NCBI RefSeq assembly: GCF_004117055.1 | Contig: NZ_CP026363.1 | Location: 2,286,001 to 2,350,000 of the forward strand | Direction: 5' to 3' | Origin: Brevibacillus agri | GTDB taxonomy: Bacteria > Bacillota > Bacilli > Brevibacillales > Brevibacillaceae | DNA length: 64,000 nucleotides | Part shown: positions 51,421 to 59,463 of the stretch, one piece after another | Numbering within the stretch: the first letter of the stretch is position 1 | How the letters are laid out: every line of letters begins with the position of its first letter | Made by a program: the position numbers and the translations under genes | The notes under the pieces: model-generated | Seen by the model: only the letters and a program-made list of their open reading frames with translations | The model's database searches: none | Told to the model about the DNA's origin: nothing

Positions 51421-51426
51421 TCTCGT

Positions 51427-51762
51427 TTACGGCTGCTTGTAAGTCTGAACATACTCGACCAGCTCGCGGATGTAATCGCCGAGGATAGGGATCGAGAGAA
51501 ACTGCGTCAAAAGCGAGCCGAGCAGCGCCAGCACGATCGCTGTTCCAATCGTCAAGCCAAGACCCCGGGCAAGCCCTGCGAGGAAATTGATCCAGAGCAG
51601 CTTGCGCGGGGCTGTGTAGTTTTGGATCACGTCTGCGAGCCGGATATCCTCCAAAAACATGGCGATTTTGTCCATGCGCTCGTTCATTTTCCGCACTTCC
51701 TGCAGCTCGTGGAGGACCTGGTCGATTTTGTGCATAAGCCGGTCTGTAGGCGTAGGTGCCAC
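51427..51762 (-). CDS. DUF5665-domain small membrane protein
   Basis: The 111-residue product has a helical N-terminal half (about 5-45, MHKIDQVLHELQEVRKMNER) and a C-terminal hydrophobic half with one or two membrane helices (about 55-90). This pattern and the YTAPRKLLWINFLAGLARGLG segment match DUF5665 proteins. The GTG at 51762 has AAGGAGG nine bases upstream; a TTG three codons earlier touches the site and is unlikely. It ends six bases from the stop of the convergent secreted protein gene. Confidence 0.75.
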   Translation of the reverse strand: MAPTPTDRLMHKIDQVLHELQEVRKMNERMDKIAMFLEDIRLADVIQNYTAPRKLLWINFLAGLARGLGLTIGTAIVLALLGSLLTQFLSIPILGDYIRELVEYVQTYKQP

Positions 51763-51910
51763 TTTTTCCAACCTCCTTATCCGGTACGGCTTTGTTTTTT
51801 ACCAGTGTAGGGAAAAAAACAGGCAGAATCAAGGCGGGGAGGAAACGTTTGCCTAATGGCAGATGCGAGGGGTACAATAGACGTACTACCGTTTACGAGG
51901 AGGCATCCGA

Positions 51911-52366
51911 ATGGCTGAAACCGTATCCCAAACCTTGTCGGAAGAACTGTTCGCGCTCCTGCAAAAAGAGCGATTTGTGACGCTCGGCACCGTCGATCAC
52001 GAGACAGGAGCGCCATCGCTCAGCTCCTTGTCCTGGACATTGGCGGTGAACAGCGGACTCATCCGCTTTGCCGTGGATAACCGCTCGCGCATACTCGCCA
52101 ATATTGCCAAAGAGCCGCAGGTCGTCCTGCATCTGATCGGGGCAGGCTCCTCTTTTGCGATCAACGGACGCGCCGCAGTGAAAGCCGAGCGGCTGGAGGG
52201 CGTTCCGCTGAAGCTGGCGCTGGTGGAGATCGCGATTGACTCCGTCCGAGACGTCATGTTTTACGGCTCGCGCATTTCCGTAGAACCGCAATACGAAAAG
52301 ACGTACGACAAAAACGCGGCTGCGAAGCTGGACAACCAGGTCATGACTGCGCTGAAAAACGCCTAG
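51911..52366 (+). CDS. Pyridoxamine 5'-phosphate oxidase-family flavoprotein
   Basis: The 151-residue product has the split-barrel FMN-binding fold: LLQKERFVTLGTVDHETGAP (about 16-35), then SLSWTLAVNSGLIRFAVDNR and a strand with GRAAVKAERLEGVP. Family members bind FMN or F420 and may be reductases or haem-related; PNP oxidase motifs for the substrate are absent, so the reaction is open. GAGGAGG lies before the ATG at good spacing. It is followed directly by the S-box leader of metI-metC. Confidence 0.82.
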   Translation: MAETVSQTLSEELFALLQKERFVTLGTVDHETGAPSLSSLSWTLAVNSGLIRFAVDNRSRILANIAKEPQVVLHLIGAGSSFAINGRAAVKAERLEGVPLKLALVEIAIDSVRDVMFYGSRISVEPQYEKTYDKNAAAKLDNQVMTALKNA

Positions 52367-52398
52367 TCAAGACGGCCGCACAACAGTGGAAAATCCTG

Positions 52399-52428
52399 TT
52401 GACAAAAAACCGCCGTATCCTTTAGTAT
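52399..52428 (+). promoter_or_regulatory. Promoter of the S-box/metI-metC operon
   Basis: TTGACA (52399-52404), an 18-base spacer and TAGTAT (52423-52428) lie about 25 bases before the aptamer. Confidence 0.7.
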
Positions 52429-52454
52429 TAGGTCATTCAAATTGAATAGCAAAA

Positions 52455-52639
52455 CTTCTTATCCAGAGAGGCGGAGGGACTGGCCCGATGATGCCCGGCA
52501 ACCAATCACCTGCATGTTCGTTCATGCGGGGAGATAATGGTGCTAATTCCTGCAGAGTTTTTTAACTCTGAAAGATGAGAAGGTCTTGCTTACGGTGACG
52601 TAAACAAAGCCTTCTTTCAGAGGAAAGGGGGCTTTTTTC
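52455..52639 (+). promoter_or_regulatory. SAM-I riboswitch (S-box) with terminator
   Basis: The aptamer shows the standard blocks in order: CTTCTTATCCAGAGAGGCGG, AGGGACTGGCCCGATGATGC, CCGGCAACC, GGTGCTAATTCCTGCAGAG and the closing GATGAGAAG at about 52574-52582. A terminator with T-run follows at 52606-52639. SAM binding should favour termination and shut off metI-metC. Confidence 0.97.
52606..52639 (+). terminator. Regulatory terminator of the S-box
   Basis: AAAGCC with CTTTC on the left pairs with GAAAG and GGCTTT on the right, followed by TTTTTT. The left arm can instead pair with the AAGG part of the aptamer's 3' end. Confidence 0.85.
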
Positions 52640-52676
52640 ATGCCCCTCGTACATCATTGGAGGGAGAGAGTTACGT

Positions 52677-53840
52677 ATGAGACTGGAAACAAAATTGATT
52701 CAAGCAGGCGTAGGCAGAGATGAAAAAACAGGGGCGGTCAGCTTTCCTGTCTACTATGCCACCGCATATCGCCACCCGGCATTGGGGCAGAGCACAGGCT
52801 TTGACTATACACGCACGGCCAATCCGACCCGCACGGTTTTGGAAGAAGCCATCGCCGAGGCAGAATCGGGCGATGCGGGCTTTGCCTGCGCATCGGGAAT
52901 GGCGGCGGTTCATACGGTCATGGGGCTGTTTTCCCAGGGAGATCATCTCATTGTGTCGCTCGATTTGTACGGAGGGACGTATCGCTTGTTTGAGCAGGTG
53001 CTTTCCCGCTACGGCCTGTCTTTTACGTACGTAGACTTGCGCGACCTGGAAGCGGTGCATAACGCGCTGCGAGCCGAGACAAAGGCGATCTTCGTCGAGA
53101 CGCCGACGAATCCGCTCATGCAGATTACCGATCTTCGCCAAATCGCCGGGCTGGCAAAGCAGCATGGACTTTTGACGATAGTCGACAACACGTTCATGAC
53201 CCCTTATTGTCAACGCCCGCTGGAGCTTGGCGCAGATATCGTGTTGCACAGTGCGACGAAGTACTTGGGTGGCCACAACGATGTACTGGCCGGACTGATC
53301 GTGACAAAAGGCGAGGAGTTGTCGGAAAAAATCCGGTTTTTGCATAATTCCATCGGAGCGGTATTGGGTCCACAAGATAGCTGGCTGTTGGTACGCGGAA
53401 TGAAGACATTGGCGCTGCGCATGGAAAGACATCAGACAAACGCGCTCGCGGTTGCAAAAAAGCTGCAGGAGCATCCGGCTGTCGCCGAAGTGTTTTACCC
53501 AGGGCTGCAAGAACACCCCGGGCATGCCATCCAGGCGAGCCAGGCAAGCGGTTATAGCGGTATGGTTTCATTCCGGGTACGGTCTGCGGAGCAGGTGGGC
53601 TTGTTTTTGCAAAATCTGCGCATCGTTTCTTTTGCGGAAAGCCTTGGCGGCGTCGAGTCGTTGTGTACGTATCCGGCGACACAGACCCACGCTGACATTC
53701 CGCTGGAAGTACGGGAGTATGTCGGCGTTTGTGACCGATTGCTGAGGCTGTCGGTCGGGATTGAGCATCCGGAAGACTTGATCGCTGATCTGTTTCAGGC
53801 TTTGGACGCAAGTCTTGTCGTTGGGGGGGCTGCGCGATGA
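52677..53840 (+). CDS. metI: Cystathionine gamma-synthase/O-acetylhomoserine thiolyase MetI
   Basis: The 387-residue PLP enzyme of the Cys/Met metabolism family has YTRTANPTRTVLEEAIA at 44-60, the FACASGMAAVHTV segment near 69-81, and the PLP lysine in HSATKYLGGHND (Lys195). It joins an activated homoserine to cysteine (or sulfide), the first step of transsulfuration to homocysteine. The order with metC under the S-box is as in Bacillus. GGAGGGAGAG precedes the ATG, and the gene overlaps metC by four bases (ATGA). Confidence 0.93.
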   Translation: MRLETKLIQAGVGRDEKTGAVSFPVYYATAYRHPALGQSTGFDYTRTANPTRTVLEEAIAEAESGDAGFACASGMAAVHTVMGLFSQGDHLIVSLDLYGGTYRLFEQVLSRYGLSFTYVDLRDLEAVHNALRAETKAIFVETPTNPLMQITDLRQIAGLAKQHGLLTIVDNTFMTPYCQRPLELGADIVLHSATKYLGGHNDVLAGLIVTKGEELSEKIRFLHNSIGAVLGPQDSWLLVRGMKTLALRMERHQTNALAVAKKLQEHPAVAEVFYPGLQEHPGHAIQASQASGYSGMVSFRVRSAEQVGLFLQNLRIVSFAESLGGVESLCTYPATQTHADIPLEVREYVGVCDRLLRLSVGIEHPEDLIADLFQALDASLVVGGAAR

Positions 53841-55045
53841 ATTTCGCAACGAAGGTTTTGCATGGCTCTACTTGCATCGATCCGTTCACAGGGGCGTCGT
53901 CGGTTCCGATTTACCAGGCTTCCACGTTTCACCAGTTTGATCTCGACCAGCCAGGCACGTATGACTACGCCCGTTCCGGCAATCCGACCAGACACGCGCT
54001 GGAGGAAGCGATTGCCGCTCTCGAAGGCGGCGCGCGCGGCTTTGCTTTCTCGTCCGGCATGGCGGCGATCTCCAGCGTGTTCATGCTGTTTTCGGCTGGC
54101 GACCATATCGTAGTCGCGGAGGACGTGTACGGCGGCACCTTCCGCTTTTTGACCCGCGTGCTGTCGAGAATGGGCATTTCCGTTACGTTTGTCGATGCGA
54201 CCCAGACAGAGGCCGTGCGGGAGGCGATTACTCCGGCGACCAAGGGAGTGTATCTGGAAACGCCGTCCAATCCGACGCTGAAAGTGACCGACATCGCGGC
54301 GGTGTCAGCCGTTGCGAAGGAGCACGGGCTGCTCGTCATTGTCGACAATACGTTTTTGACGCCGTACTATCAGCGGCCGCTGGAGCTGGGGGCGGACGTC
54401 GTCATCCACAGCGCGACCAAGTTTATCGGCGGCCACAGCGACGTGGTTGCCGGGCTGGCAGTGACGCGCGACGCCGCGCTCGGCGAGCAACTGTACCTGA
54501 TCCAGAACGGCATGGGCGCGATTCTTGGGGTACAGGATTGCTGGCTCGTCATGCGCGGGCTGAAAACGCTCAAGGCACGTCTGGATGTCAGCACAAAGTC
54601 GGCAGGGATTCTCGCGGAGTGGCTGTCCACGCACCCTGGCGTGAGCCGCGTTTACTACACGGGCTTGGCTGACCATCCGGGGCATCTCGTCCAGCAACAG
54701 CAAGCAAGCGGCCACGGTGCGGTTCTGTCGTTCGATGTAGGGAGCCGTGAGCGAGCCAAGGCGTTGTTTGACCGGGTGAAGCTGCCGATTGTGGCAGTGA
54801 GCCTGGGGGCTGTCGAGACGATCTTGTCGTATCCGGTGATGATGTCGCATGCGGCGATGCCCGCAGCGGAGCGGGAAGCGCGCGGCATTACCGATGGCTT
54901 GATCCGGTTGTCCGCAGGGTTGGAGGACGTGGACGACTTGCTCGCGGACTTGAAGCAGGTACTGGACGCATTGCCGCCGCTGAGTTCGGTTCAGTCACAA
55001 CAATCCGTCCAGCCGCAACAAAAAGAGGCATTCTCCCGGGCGTAA
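53837..55045 (+). CDS. metC: Cystathionine beta-lyase MetC
   Basis: The 402-residue PLP enzyme is of the same family as the gene before it: YARSGNPTRHALEEAIA at 44-60, FAFSSGMAAISSV near 69-81 and HSATKFIGGHSDV with the PLP lysine at 195. It splits cystathionine into homocysteine, pyruvate and ammonia. Its start overlaps the end of metI (ATGA), so both are made from the S-box transcript. The last 20 residues form a Gln/Ser-rich extra tail (VQSQQSVQPQQKEAF) that is not part of the fold. Confidence 0.92.
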   Translation: MNFATKVLHGSTCIDPFTGASSVPIYQASTFHQFDLDQPGTYDYARSGNPTRHALEEAIAALEGGARGFAFSSGMAAISSVFMLFSAGDHIVVAEDVYGGTFRFLTRVLSRMGISVTFVDATQTEAVREAITPATKGVYLETPSNPTLKVTDIAAVSAVAKEHGLLVIVDNTFLTPYYQRPLELGADVVIHSATKFIGGHSDVVAGLAVTRDAALGEQLYLIQNGMGAILGVQDCWLVMRGLKTLKARLDVSTKSAGILAEWLSTHPGVSRVYYTGLADHPGHLVQQQQASGHGAVLSFDVGSRERAKALFDRVKLPIVAVSLGAVETILSYPVMMSHAAMPAAEREARGITDGLIRLSAGLEDVDDLLADLKQVLDALPPLSSVQSQQSVQPQQKEAFSRA

Positions 55046-55071
55046 TTTCCCGAGGCGAATGCCTCTTTTTT
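55021..55071 (+). terminator. Terminator of the metI-metC operon
   Basis: AAAAGAGGCATTC pairs with GAATGCCTCTTTT and is followed by TT. The left arm lies inside the metC coding end, so the stop codon is within the loop. Confidence 0.82.
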
Positions 55072-55137
55072 ACTGAATCGGAATCTTCCACGAAAACGCG
55101 TTCGCTCATCCTTGAAATGGCTTCGAGAGAGTTTTTT

Positions 55138-55752
55138 TTATGGTGCGCCTGTGCGGTTTACGTTGATCTTGTCGTTTCCTTGCGGTGTCGCGCGGCCGTC
55201 TTTGTTGATGCGCTGTTCATTTTCCTGCGAGGGCGTTTCCTCCCGCTGCCTTACGTCGCGCGGCAACTGTGGAATGATGCGGCCGACGATGTCAGCCAAC
55301 TCCTCGGCGAAGCCCGAGATCGGGTGGCCCCGGCGAATGTCCGCAGCCATTTCCTTCAGGCGCTGGACGATGTCCGGATCGGCTGTCACGATTGCGTTTG
55401 CGCCCTGCGGGTCTTCTTTCATCGCTTCGGCAACGGTGTACTTGATGACGCCGACCTCGGGCCGATCGAGATGGGCATCCACATCAATCCCGACGACAGC
55501 GATCTTGCCGATGACGACCGCAGTCGCACCGTTGACCTTTTTCACACGGGTAGCCAGTTGCACAAGCCGGTCGGCCGTCGCTTGCGAAGATTGGTTGTAA
55601 GCTGGTTCCGGGGCCGTTTGCTGGACGCGCTGGGTATGAGGCACTTGCTGGTTGGGCTGTGGGGCAGCCTGATTGGCTGGCGGCTTGTTGTTCGACATGC
55701 ATCCAGACAAAAGCAGGCTGGCGCCCAGGCAGCCGATAATCATCCGTTTCAT
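55138..55752 (-). CDS. ylaJ: YlaJ-type YhcN/YlaJ-family sporulation lipoprotein
   Basis: The 204-residue product has a lipoprotein signal ending in LLSGC (Cys18), a Pro/Gln/Asn-rich linker and the YhcN/YlaJ domain (about 65-160, LVQLATRVKKVNGATAVVIG and VGIDVDAHLDRPEVG). The tail is polar and charged. It sits just before the phoH-like ylaK but on the opposite strand; in Bacillus ylaJ and ylaK are neighbours. The ATG at 55752 has GGGAG seven bases upstream; starts at 55758 and further out are less well placed. Confidence 0.87.
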   Translation of the reverse strand: MKRMIIGCLGASLLLSGCMSNNKPPANQAAPQPNQQVPHTQRVQQTAPEPAYNQSSQATADRLVQLATRVKKVNGATAVVIGKIAVVGIDVDAHLDRPEVGVIKYTVAEAMKEDPQGANAIVTADPDIVQRLKEMAADIRRGHPISGFAEELADIVGRIIPQLPRDVRQREETPSQENEQRINKDGRATPQGNDKINVNRTGAP

Positions 55753-55957
55753 ACGCATTCTCCCTTTCCCCGTAATGCCTCCTGAAAGCGGAGGGCAGGT
55801 TACCTGTATTTTGTCCTTGCAGCCCCATTTCATTCTGCCAAAGGGCCGTCTATCTCTGTCCGACCGAACATAGACTGTAGTACATCACGTCGCCACAATT
55901 GAGCATCCCTCCAAAAATTGCATACCGTATATAAGAAGGGTAATAGGAGGCGAGATT

Positions 55958-57292
55958 TTGAAGAAAATCTACGTACTGGACACCAACGTACTCCTGCAAG
56001 ATCCACGGGCGATGTTCTCTTTCGCTGACAACGAAATTGTCATACCCGCTGTGGTGTTGGAAGAAATCGATTCCAAAAAGCGGTACATGGATGAAATTGG
56101 CCGCAACGCTCGGTACGTATCGCGGCTCTTTGACAGTTTTCGTGAGCTGGGTCATTTGCACAAAGGCATTACCCTGGAGACAGGCGGGCTATTTCGGGTG
56201 GAGCTGAACCATTCCTCGCTTCATCAACTGCAAAAGCAATTTACGGAAATGACCAATGACAACCGCATTTTGGCGGTCGCACTTAATCTGCAGGAGGAGG
56301 AGAACCAATCCCCACAGCCCAGACCCGTCATATTGGTTAGCAAGGATGCGCTCATGCGTGTGAAGGCAGATGCCTTGAACATTTCGGCAGAAGATTTTCT
56401 CTCCGATCGCGTAGTGGGGGAATTTTCCAGCATCTACACGGGTTATCAAAAAATGCTGGTCGCCTCGGAGATCATCAAGACGTACTACGCGACGAGAAAA
56501 CTGCACTTGGCCTCCTGTTTCCCTCGCTACCGCTTTTATCCGCATCAGTTTCTCGTACTGAAGGACGAATGCAACCCGTCCATTTCTGCCATCGGAAAAG
56601 TGGACCCCGATGGAAAAACGCTGGAAATGCTTGTTTCAGACGACGATCCGATTTGGGGCATCCGGGCCCGAAACGTGCAGCAACGGATGGCAACCGATCT
56701 CTTGCTGCGAGATGATATCCCGCTGGTGACCATGACGGGCAAAGCGGGGACAGGAAAGACGTTGCTGGCGCTGGCAGCGGGGCTGCTGCAGATCGAAGAC
56801 CAGCAAAAGTACAAAAAACTGTTAGTGGCACGACCTATCGTTCCTTTAGGAAAAGACATCGGTTATTTGCCCGGCGAGAAAGAAGAAAAACTGCGGCCGT
56901 GGATGCAACCGATTTATGATAATCTGGAATATTTGTTCAACACGAAGCGACCAGGCGATCTCGATAAAATTTTGGCGGGGATGGGCAGTCTGCAAGTCGA
57001 GGCGTTGACGTATATTCGCGGTCGTTCCATTCCCGGGCAGTTCATCATTATTGACGAGGCGCAAAACTTGACGAAGCACGAGGTGAAAACGATCCTGACG
57101 CGGGTAGGGGACGGCTCGAAAATCGTCCTGATGGGCGATCCGGAACAGATCGACCATCCGTACCTGGACGAAAGCAACAACGGACTGACGTACGTGGTCG
57201 AGGTGTTCAAGGATCAGAAGCTGGCCGGGCACATTCGCCTGGAAAAAGGCGAGCGCAGCGTGCTTGCCCAGTTGGCTGCCGATTTGTTGTAA
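55958..57292 (+). CDS. ylaK: PhoH-family PIN-domain ATPase YlaK
   Basis: The 444-residue product joins an N-terminal PIN nuclease domain (about 1-140, KKIYVLDTNVLLQDPRAMFS with its first acidic residue at 7, and LEEIDSKKRYMDEIG) to a C-terminal PhoH-type ATPase (Walker A GKAGTGKT at 261-268, then FIIIDEAQNLTKHEVKTILT near 362-381). PIN-PhoH (PhoH2-like) proteins act as RNA-unwinding ribonucleases. The start is TTG with GGAGG seven bases before it. A structured RNA lies 40 bases after the stop. Confidence 0.93.
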   Translation: MKKIYVLDTNVLLQDPRAMFSFADNEIVIPAVVLEEIDSKKRYMDEIGRNARYVSRLFDSFRELGHLHKGITLETGGLFRVELNHSSLHQLQKQFTEMTNDNRILAVALNLQEEENQSPQPRPVILVSKDALMRVKADALNISAEDFLSDRVVGEFSSIYTGYQKMLVASEIIKTYYATRKLHLASCFPRYRFYPHQFLVLKDECNPSISAIGKVDPDGKTLEMLVSDDDPIWGIRARNVQQRMATDLLLRDDIPLVTMTGKAGTGKTLLALAAGLLQIEDQQKYKKLLVARPIVPLGKDIGYLPGEKEEKLRPWMQPIYDNLEYLFNTKRPGDLDKILAGMGSLQVEALTYIRGRSIPGQFIIIDEAQNLTKHEVKTILTRVGDGSKIVLMGDPEQIDHPYLDESNNGLTYVVEVFKDQKLAGHIRLEKGERSVLAQLAADLL

Positions 57293-57332
57293 AAAATCGT
57301 GTATGAAAACCGACTGGCTGACCATACTATAG

Positions 57333-57565
57333 TTGTCGAGCCCGACGATTCATGTAAGAAACGGCGAAATGCCTTGCAGGAGGCGAAGATCCGTGGATAA
57401 CCATGAACAAGCAGTCGACGAAAGTCGTATGGAAATAAGCCGATTCCTTGGGTAACCTATCTCTTTCATGGAGGTTGAAGTGCCAAAGAGAATAACCGGT
57501 TAAACCCCATAAGCAATCGGGCTCGACAAAGGACCGCTCCCTATTTGGGAGCGGTTTCGCTTTTT
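57333..57565 (+). ncRNA. Unassigned structured RNA downstream of ylaK
   Basis: A 13-base perfect stem (TTGTCGAGCCCGA at 57333-57345 with its complement at 57517-57529) encloses about 170 bases with at least three further local helices: ACGG/CCGT (57361/57391) around GCCT/AGGC with a symmetric internal loop CGAAAT/GAAGAT; CCAT/ATGG (57401/57429) over CGAC-GAAA-GTCG; and CTTGG/CCAA (57447/57483) over AACCT/AGGTT. An intrinsic terminator follows directly. No coding frame with a ribosome binding site fits. A weak promoter match (-10 CATACT at 57323) precedes it. I cannot assign a family; 6S, raiA-motif and CsfG-type RNAs have similar size. Confidence 0.65.
57534..57565 (+). terminator. Terminator of the structured RNA
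   Basis: The perfect stem CCGCTCCC/GGGAGCGG with a five-base loop is followed by TTTCGCTTTTT. It starts four bases after the closing helix of the structured RNA. Confidence 0.82.
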
Positions 57566-57596
57566 GGCGCAAATCAACGTGCGTTCCACGTCCATA

Positions 57597-57634
57597 AAAA
57601 AACGCGGACAGCCGTGTGGACGGCTCCGCGTTTT
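57597..57634 (-). terminator. Terminator of the second DinB gene
   Basis: On the minus strand AAAACGCGGA pairs with TCCGCGTTTT, with an inner GCCG/CGGC helix, and a T-run follows; it lies 18 bases after the stop. Confidence 0.82.
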
Positions 57635-57652
57635 GCAGGCAAATGATAAGGG

Positions 57653-58132
57653 CTAGGCTTTGGCTGCGGCAATCGCCTTGCGCAAGGAAGAGATCATGCC
57701 GATGTGCATGCCTTCGTGGAACAGGGTGAAGACCATGATTTCGCCATACGTGTGCATAACACCCTTGTCTCCCAGTTCAAACGGCTTCGGGAGCGACTCG
57801 TTCAGCCGGGATTGGAATTGCTCCTTGATGCGAGCATGCTGCTCCTTCAACTGGGCAGCCAACGTTTCCAGGGAAGGGATGTTTCCCTGCCAGTCTGCCG
57901 GTTTTGTCCCTGGGCTAAACATAGCCGCGTAGGACGGAGGACAGTTCATTTTGGCTGGTCCAAGCAGCAAATAATCTTGCGTGAGCAAAATATGGCCGAT
58001 ATTCCAGCGGATGTTGTTTTTAAATCCTTCCGGAACGATGTCAGCCTCCTCCTCAGTCGTCTTGGTCACGTCCTCCAAAAACAGGCCGCGAATCAAATCG
58101 TATTGATTCCAAACGAATGAATAATCCTGCAT
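57653..58132 (-). CDS. DinB-family protein, second copy
   Basis: The 159-residue four-helix protein has the DinB histidine pattern in RWNIGHILLTQDYLL (about 42-56) and LFHEGMHIGMISSLR near the C-terminus. It shares the SPGTKPADWQ motif with the paralogue at 12289-12753, and overall similarity is visible by eye. Metal-dependent thiol transfer is possible but not shown. The ATG at 58132 has AAAGGTGG eight bases before it; the four-residue longer form is less likely. It is monocistronic. Confidence 0.83.
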   Translation of the reverse strand: MQDYSFVWNQYDLIRGLFLEDVTKTTEEEADIVPEGFKNNIRWNIGHILLTQDYLLLGPAKMNCPPSYAAMFSPGTKPADWQGNIPSLETLAAQLKEQHARIKEQFQSRLNESLPKPFELGDKGVMHTYGEIMVFTLFHEGMHIGMISSLRKAIAAAKA

Positions 58133-58266
58133 GGCGAAAACCACCTTTCGTCAATTTCCATTCGTCTCCATGTTACCGTAAATCCGTAGCGAGGAAAACA
58201 AGCCCGGACAATTTTTTGCAAGTTGTCCTCCTCCCTTCATATATATATATCAAGGAGGGAGCGCAC

Positions 58267-58713
58267 ATGGTCACGTTGGACTCATCCATTGCCTTTTTTG
58301 TTTATGTAACCGCTGTTTCCAGCGCAGCGGCAGGTGTGACAGAAGCGTTCAAATCGATCATTCCGTTTTTGTCCACTGACTACGAGCCGAAGGAAGACTG
58401 CTGGGAGGACCAAAATGAGGCGGCGCGTCTGATGCACTACAAACGCTTTTTCAACCTGCTCATCTCGGTGTTGGCCGCCGGCGCGATTTTTGGCATGCTC
58501 GGCCTGGACCCGGCGCTGATTTTGACCGGAGCGGATTCGGCTTACGTGGAAAATCCATGGCAGGTAGGAACATGGCTGTGGGGCATTATCGCCGTGTTCG
58601 GTTCCCCGTTTTTTGCTTCGGTCCTGAAAATTTTGGAGGGATTCAAGCAGTCGGTCAATAACAGCAACCCGCCGAATCGCCCGCGGCAGAAGGTGAGCGG
58701 CCCGCGGGAATGA
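58267..58713 (+). CDS. Hypothetical membrane protein, 148 aa
   Basis: The product has three likely membrane helices: about 8-30 (SIAFFVYVTAVSSAAAGV), 58-80 (LLISVLAAGAIFGMLGL) and 98-122 (GTWLWGIIAVFGSPFFASVL). Between the first two is an acidic loop with DYEPKEDCWEDQNEAA, and the C-terminal end is polar. It could be a small channel or holin-like protein, but no family is recognised. AAGGAGGG lies seven bases before the ATG. A run of TATATATA just upstream is part of the AT-rich leader. Confidence 0.68.
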   Translation: MVTLDSSIAFFVYVTAVSSAAAGVTEAFKSIIPFLSTDYEPKEDCWEDQNEAARLMHYKRFFNLLISVLAAGAIFGMLGLDPALILTGADSAYVENPWQVGTWLWGIIAVFGSPFFASVLKILEGFKQSVNNSNPPNRPRQKVSGPRE

Positions 58714-58789
58714 CCGGCCACAGCTTGAACAGTGACTGCCGCGTGCGGTAAGATAGCAAAAGCACATACCGCTAAAGTAGGTGGGCACG

Positions 58790-59326
58790 ATGGCAAAGCG
58801 AAATTCATTCGGAATATTGGCATGGTTGGCGCTATTCATCTTCATGCTGACAGCCTGTTCGGGGCAGTCGGAGCCGTCCGGCGTATTCGATCCGGAAAAC
58901 CAGCGGGAATACGGCGTGGGCGGAATTTACTTGGGCCAAAACATCAAGGAAGCGATGGACATCATCAAGCCGAGCAAAGCCGATTTTATGGACATGGTGT
59001 CTCGGGAAAGCTACACGGTGGACAGAATGGCAAAAGGCGAAGGCGAGGCCGTCATGGGCATGCTTTTGCTCGATCGCACGCAACTGCTCGTCAAGGTCAG
59101 AAAAGGCGAATTGAGCTCGATCATGCTCGGCGGAGTGGCAAAAGAAGATGCTGCACGGTTCAAAACGTATCGAGGGCTTGCCATGTACGACAGCGGGGAG
59201 CAGTTGAAAAAGCTGTACGGCGAAGGCAGCGGGGAAAAGGAAGTCGTGTACGAAGGCAGCAAGTACACGGCCAACTTCGGCCTTGAAGACAACCAGGTGG
59301 TCTGGTTCCGGTTTGACAGCAAGTAG
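58790..59326 (+). CDS. Hypothetical lipoprotein, 178 aa
   Basis: A signal peptide ends in the lipobox LTAC (Cys23). The mature part is soluble, with a pattern like VGGIYLGQNIKEAMDIIKPS (about 46-65) and YGEGSGEKEVVYEGSKYTAN, which recalls small outer-surface lipoproteins with a repeated strand-helix unit. No enzyme motif is visible. The ATG at 58790 follows AGGTGGG; the upstream GTG lies within that site. Its terminator lies 60 bases downstream. Confidence 0.75.
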   Translation: MAKRNSFGILAWLALFIFMLTACSGQSEPSGVFDPENQREYGVGGIYLGQNIKEAMDIIKPSKADFMDMVSRESYTVDRMAKGEGEAVMGMLLLDRTQLLVKVRKGELSSIMLGGVAKEDAARFKTYRGLAMYDSGEQLKKLYGEGSGEKEVVYEGSKYTANFGLEDNQVVWFRFDSK

Positions 59327-59387
59327 CGAGCAAGCAAGGAAGGAAGTCGCTTGGCTGGCGCAGGGAGCGGCCCTGGCAAGCCGACAG

Positions 59388-59431
59388 AAAGAAAGTGAGT
59401 TCTCCCAAAGCGGAGAGCTCACTTTCTTTTT
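59388..59431 (+). terminator. Terminator of the hypothetical lipoprotein gene
   Basis: The 12-base stem AAAGAAAGTGAG/CTCACTTTCTTT is followed by TTG. It also lies beyond the stop of the convergent gene at 59464 and may serve both. Confidence 0.75.
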
Positions 59432-59463
59432 GGGCGAAGGCCGCAGTCAGCGCATCGGCTCGG

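Noticed and set aside
58237..58255. TATATATATAT run as a possible promoter or repeat element
   Set aside because: It is too short and too close to the ribosome binding site of the next gene to be a -10 with a useful leader; it is treated as simple AT-rich leader sequence.
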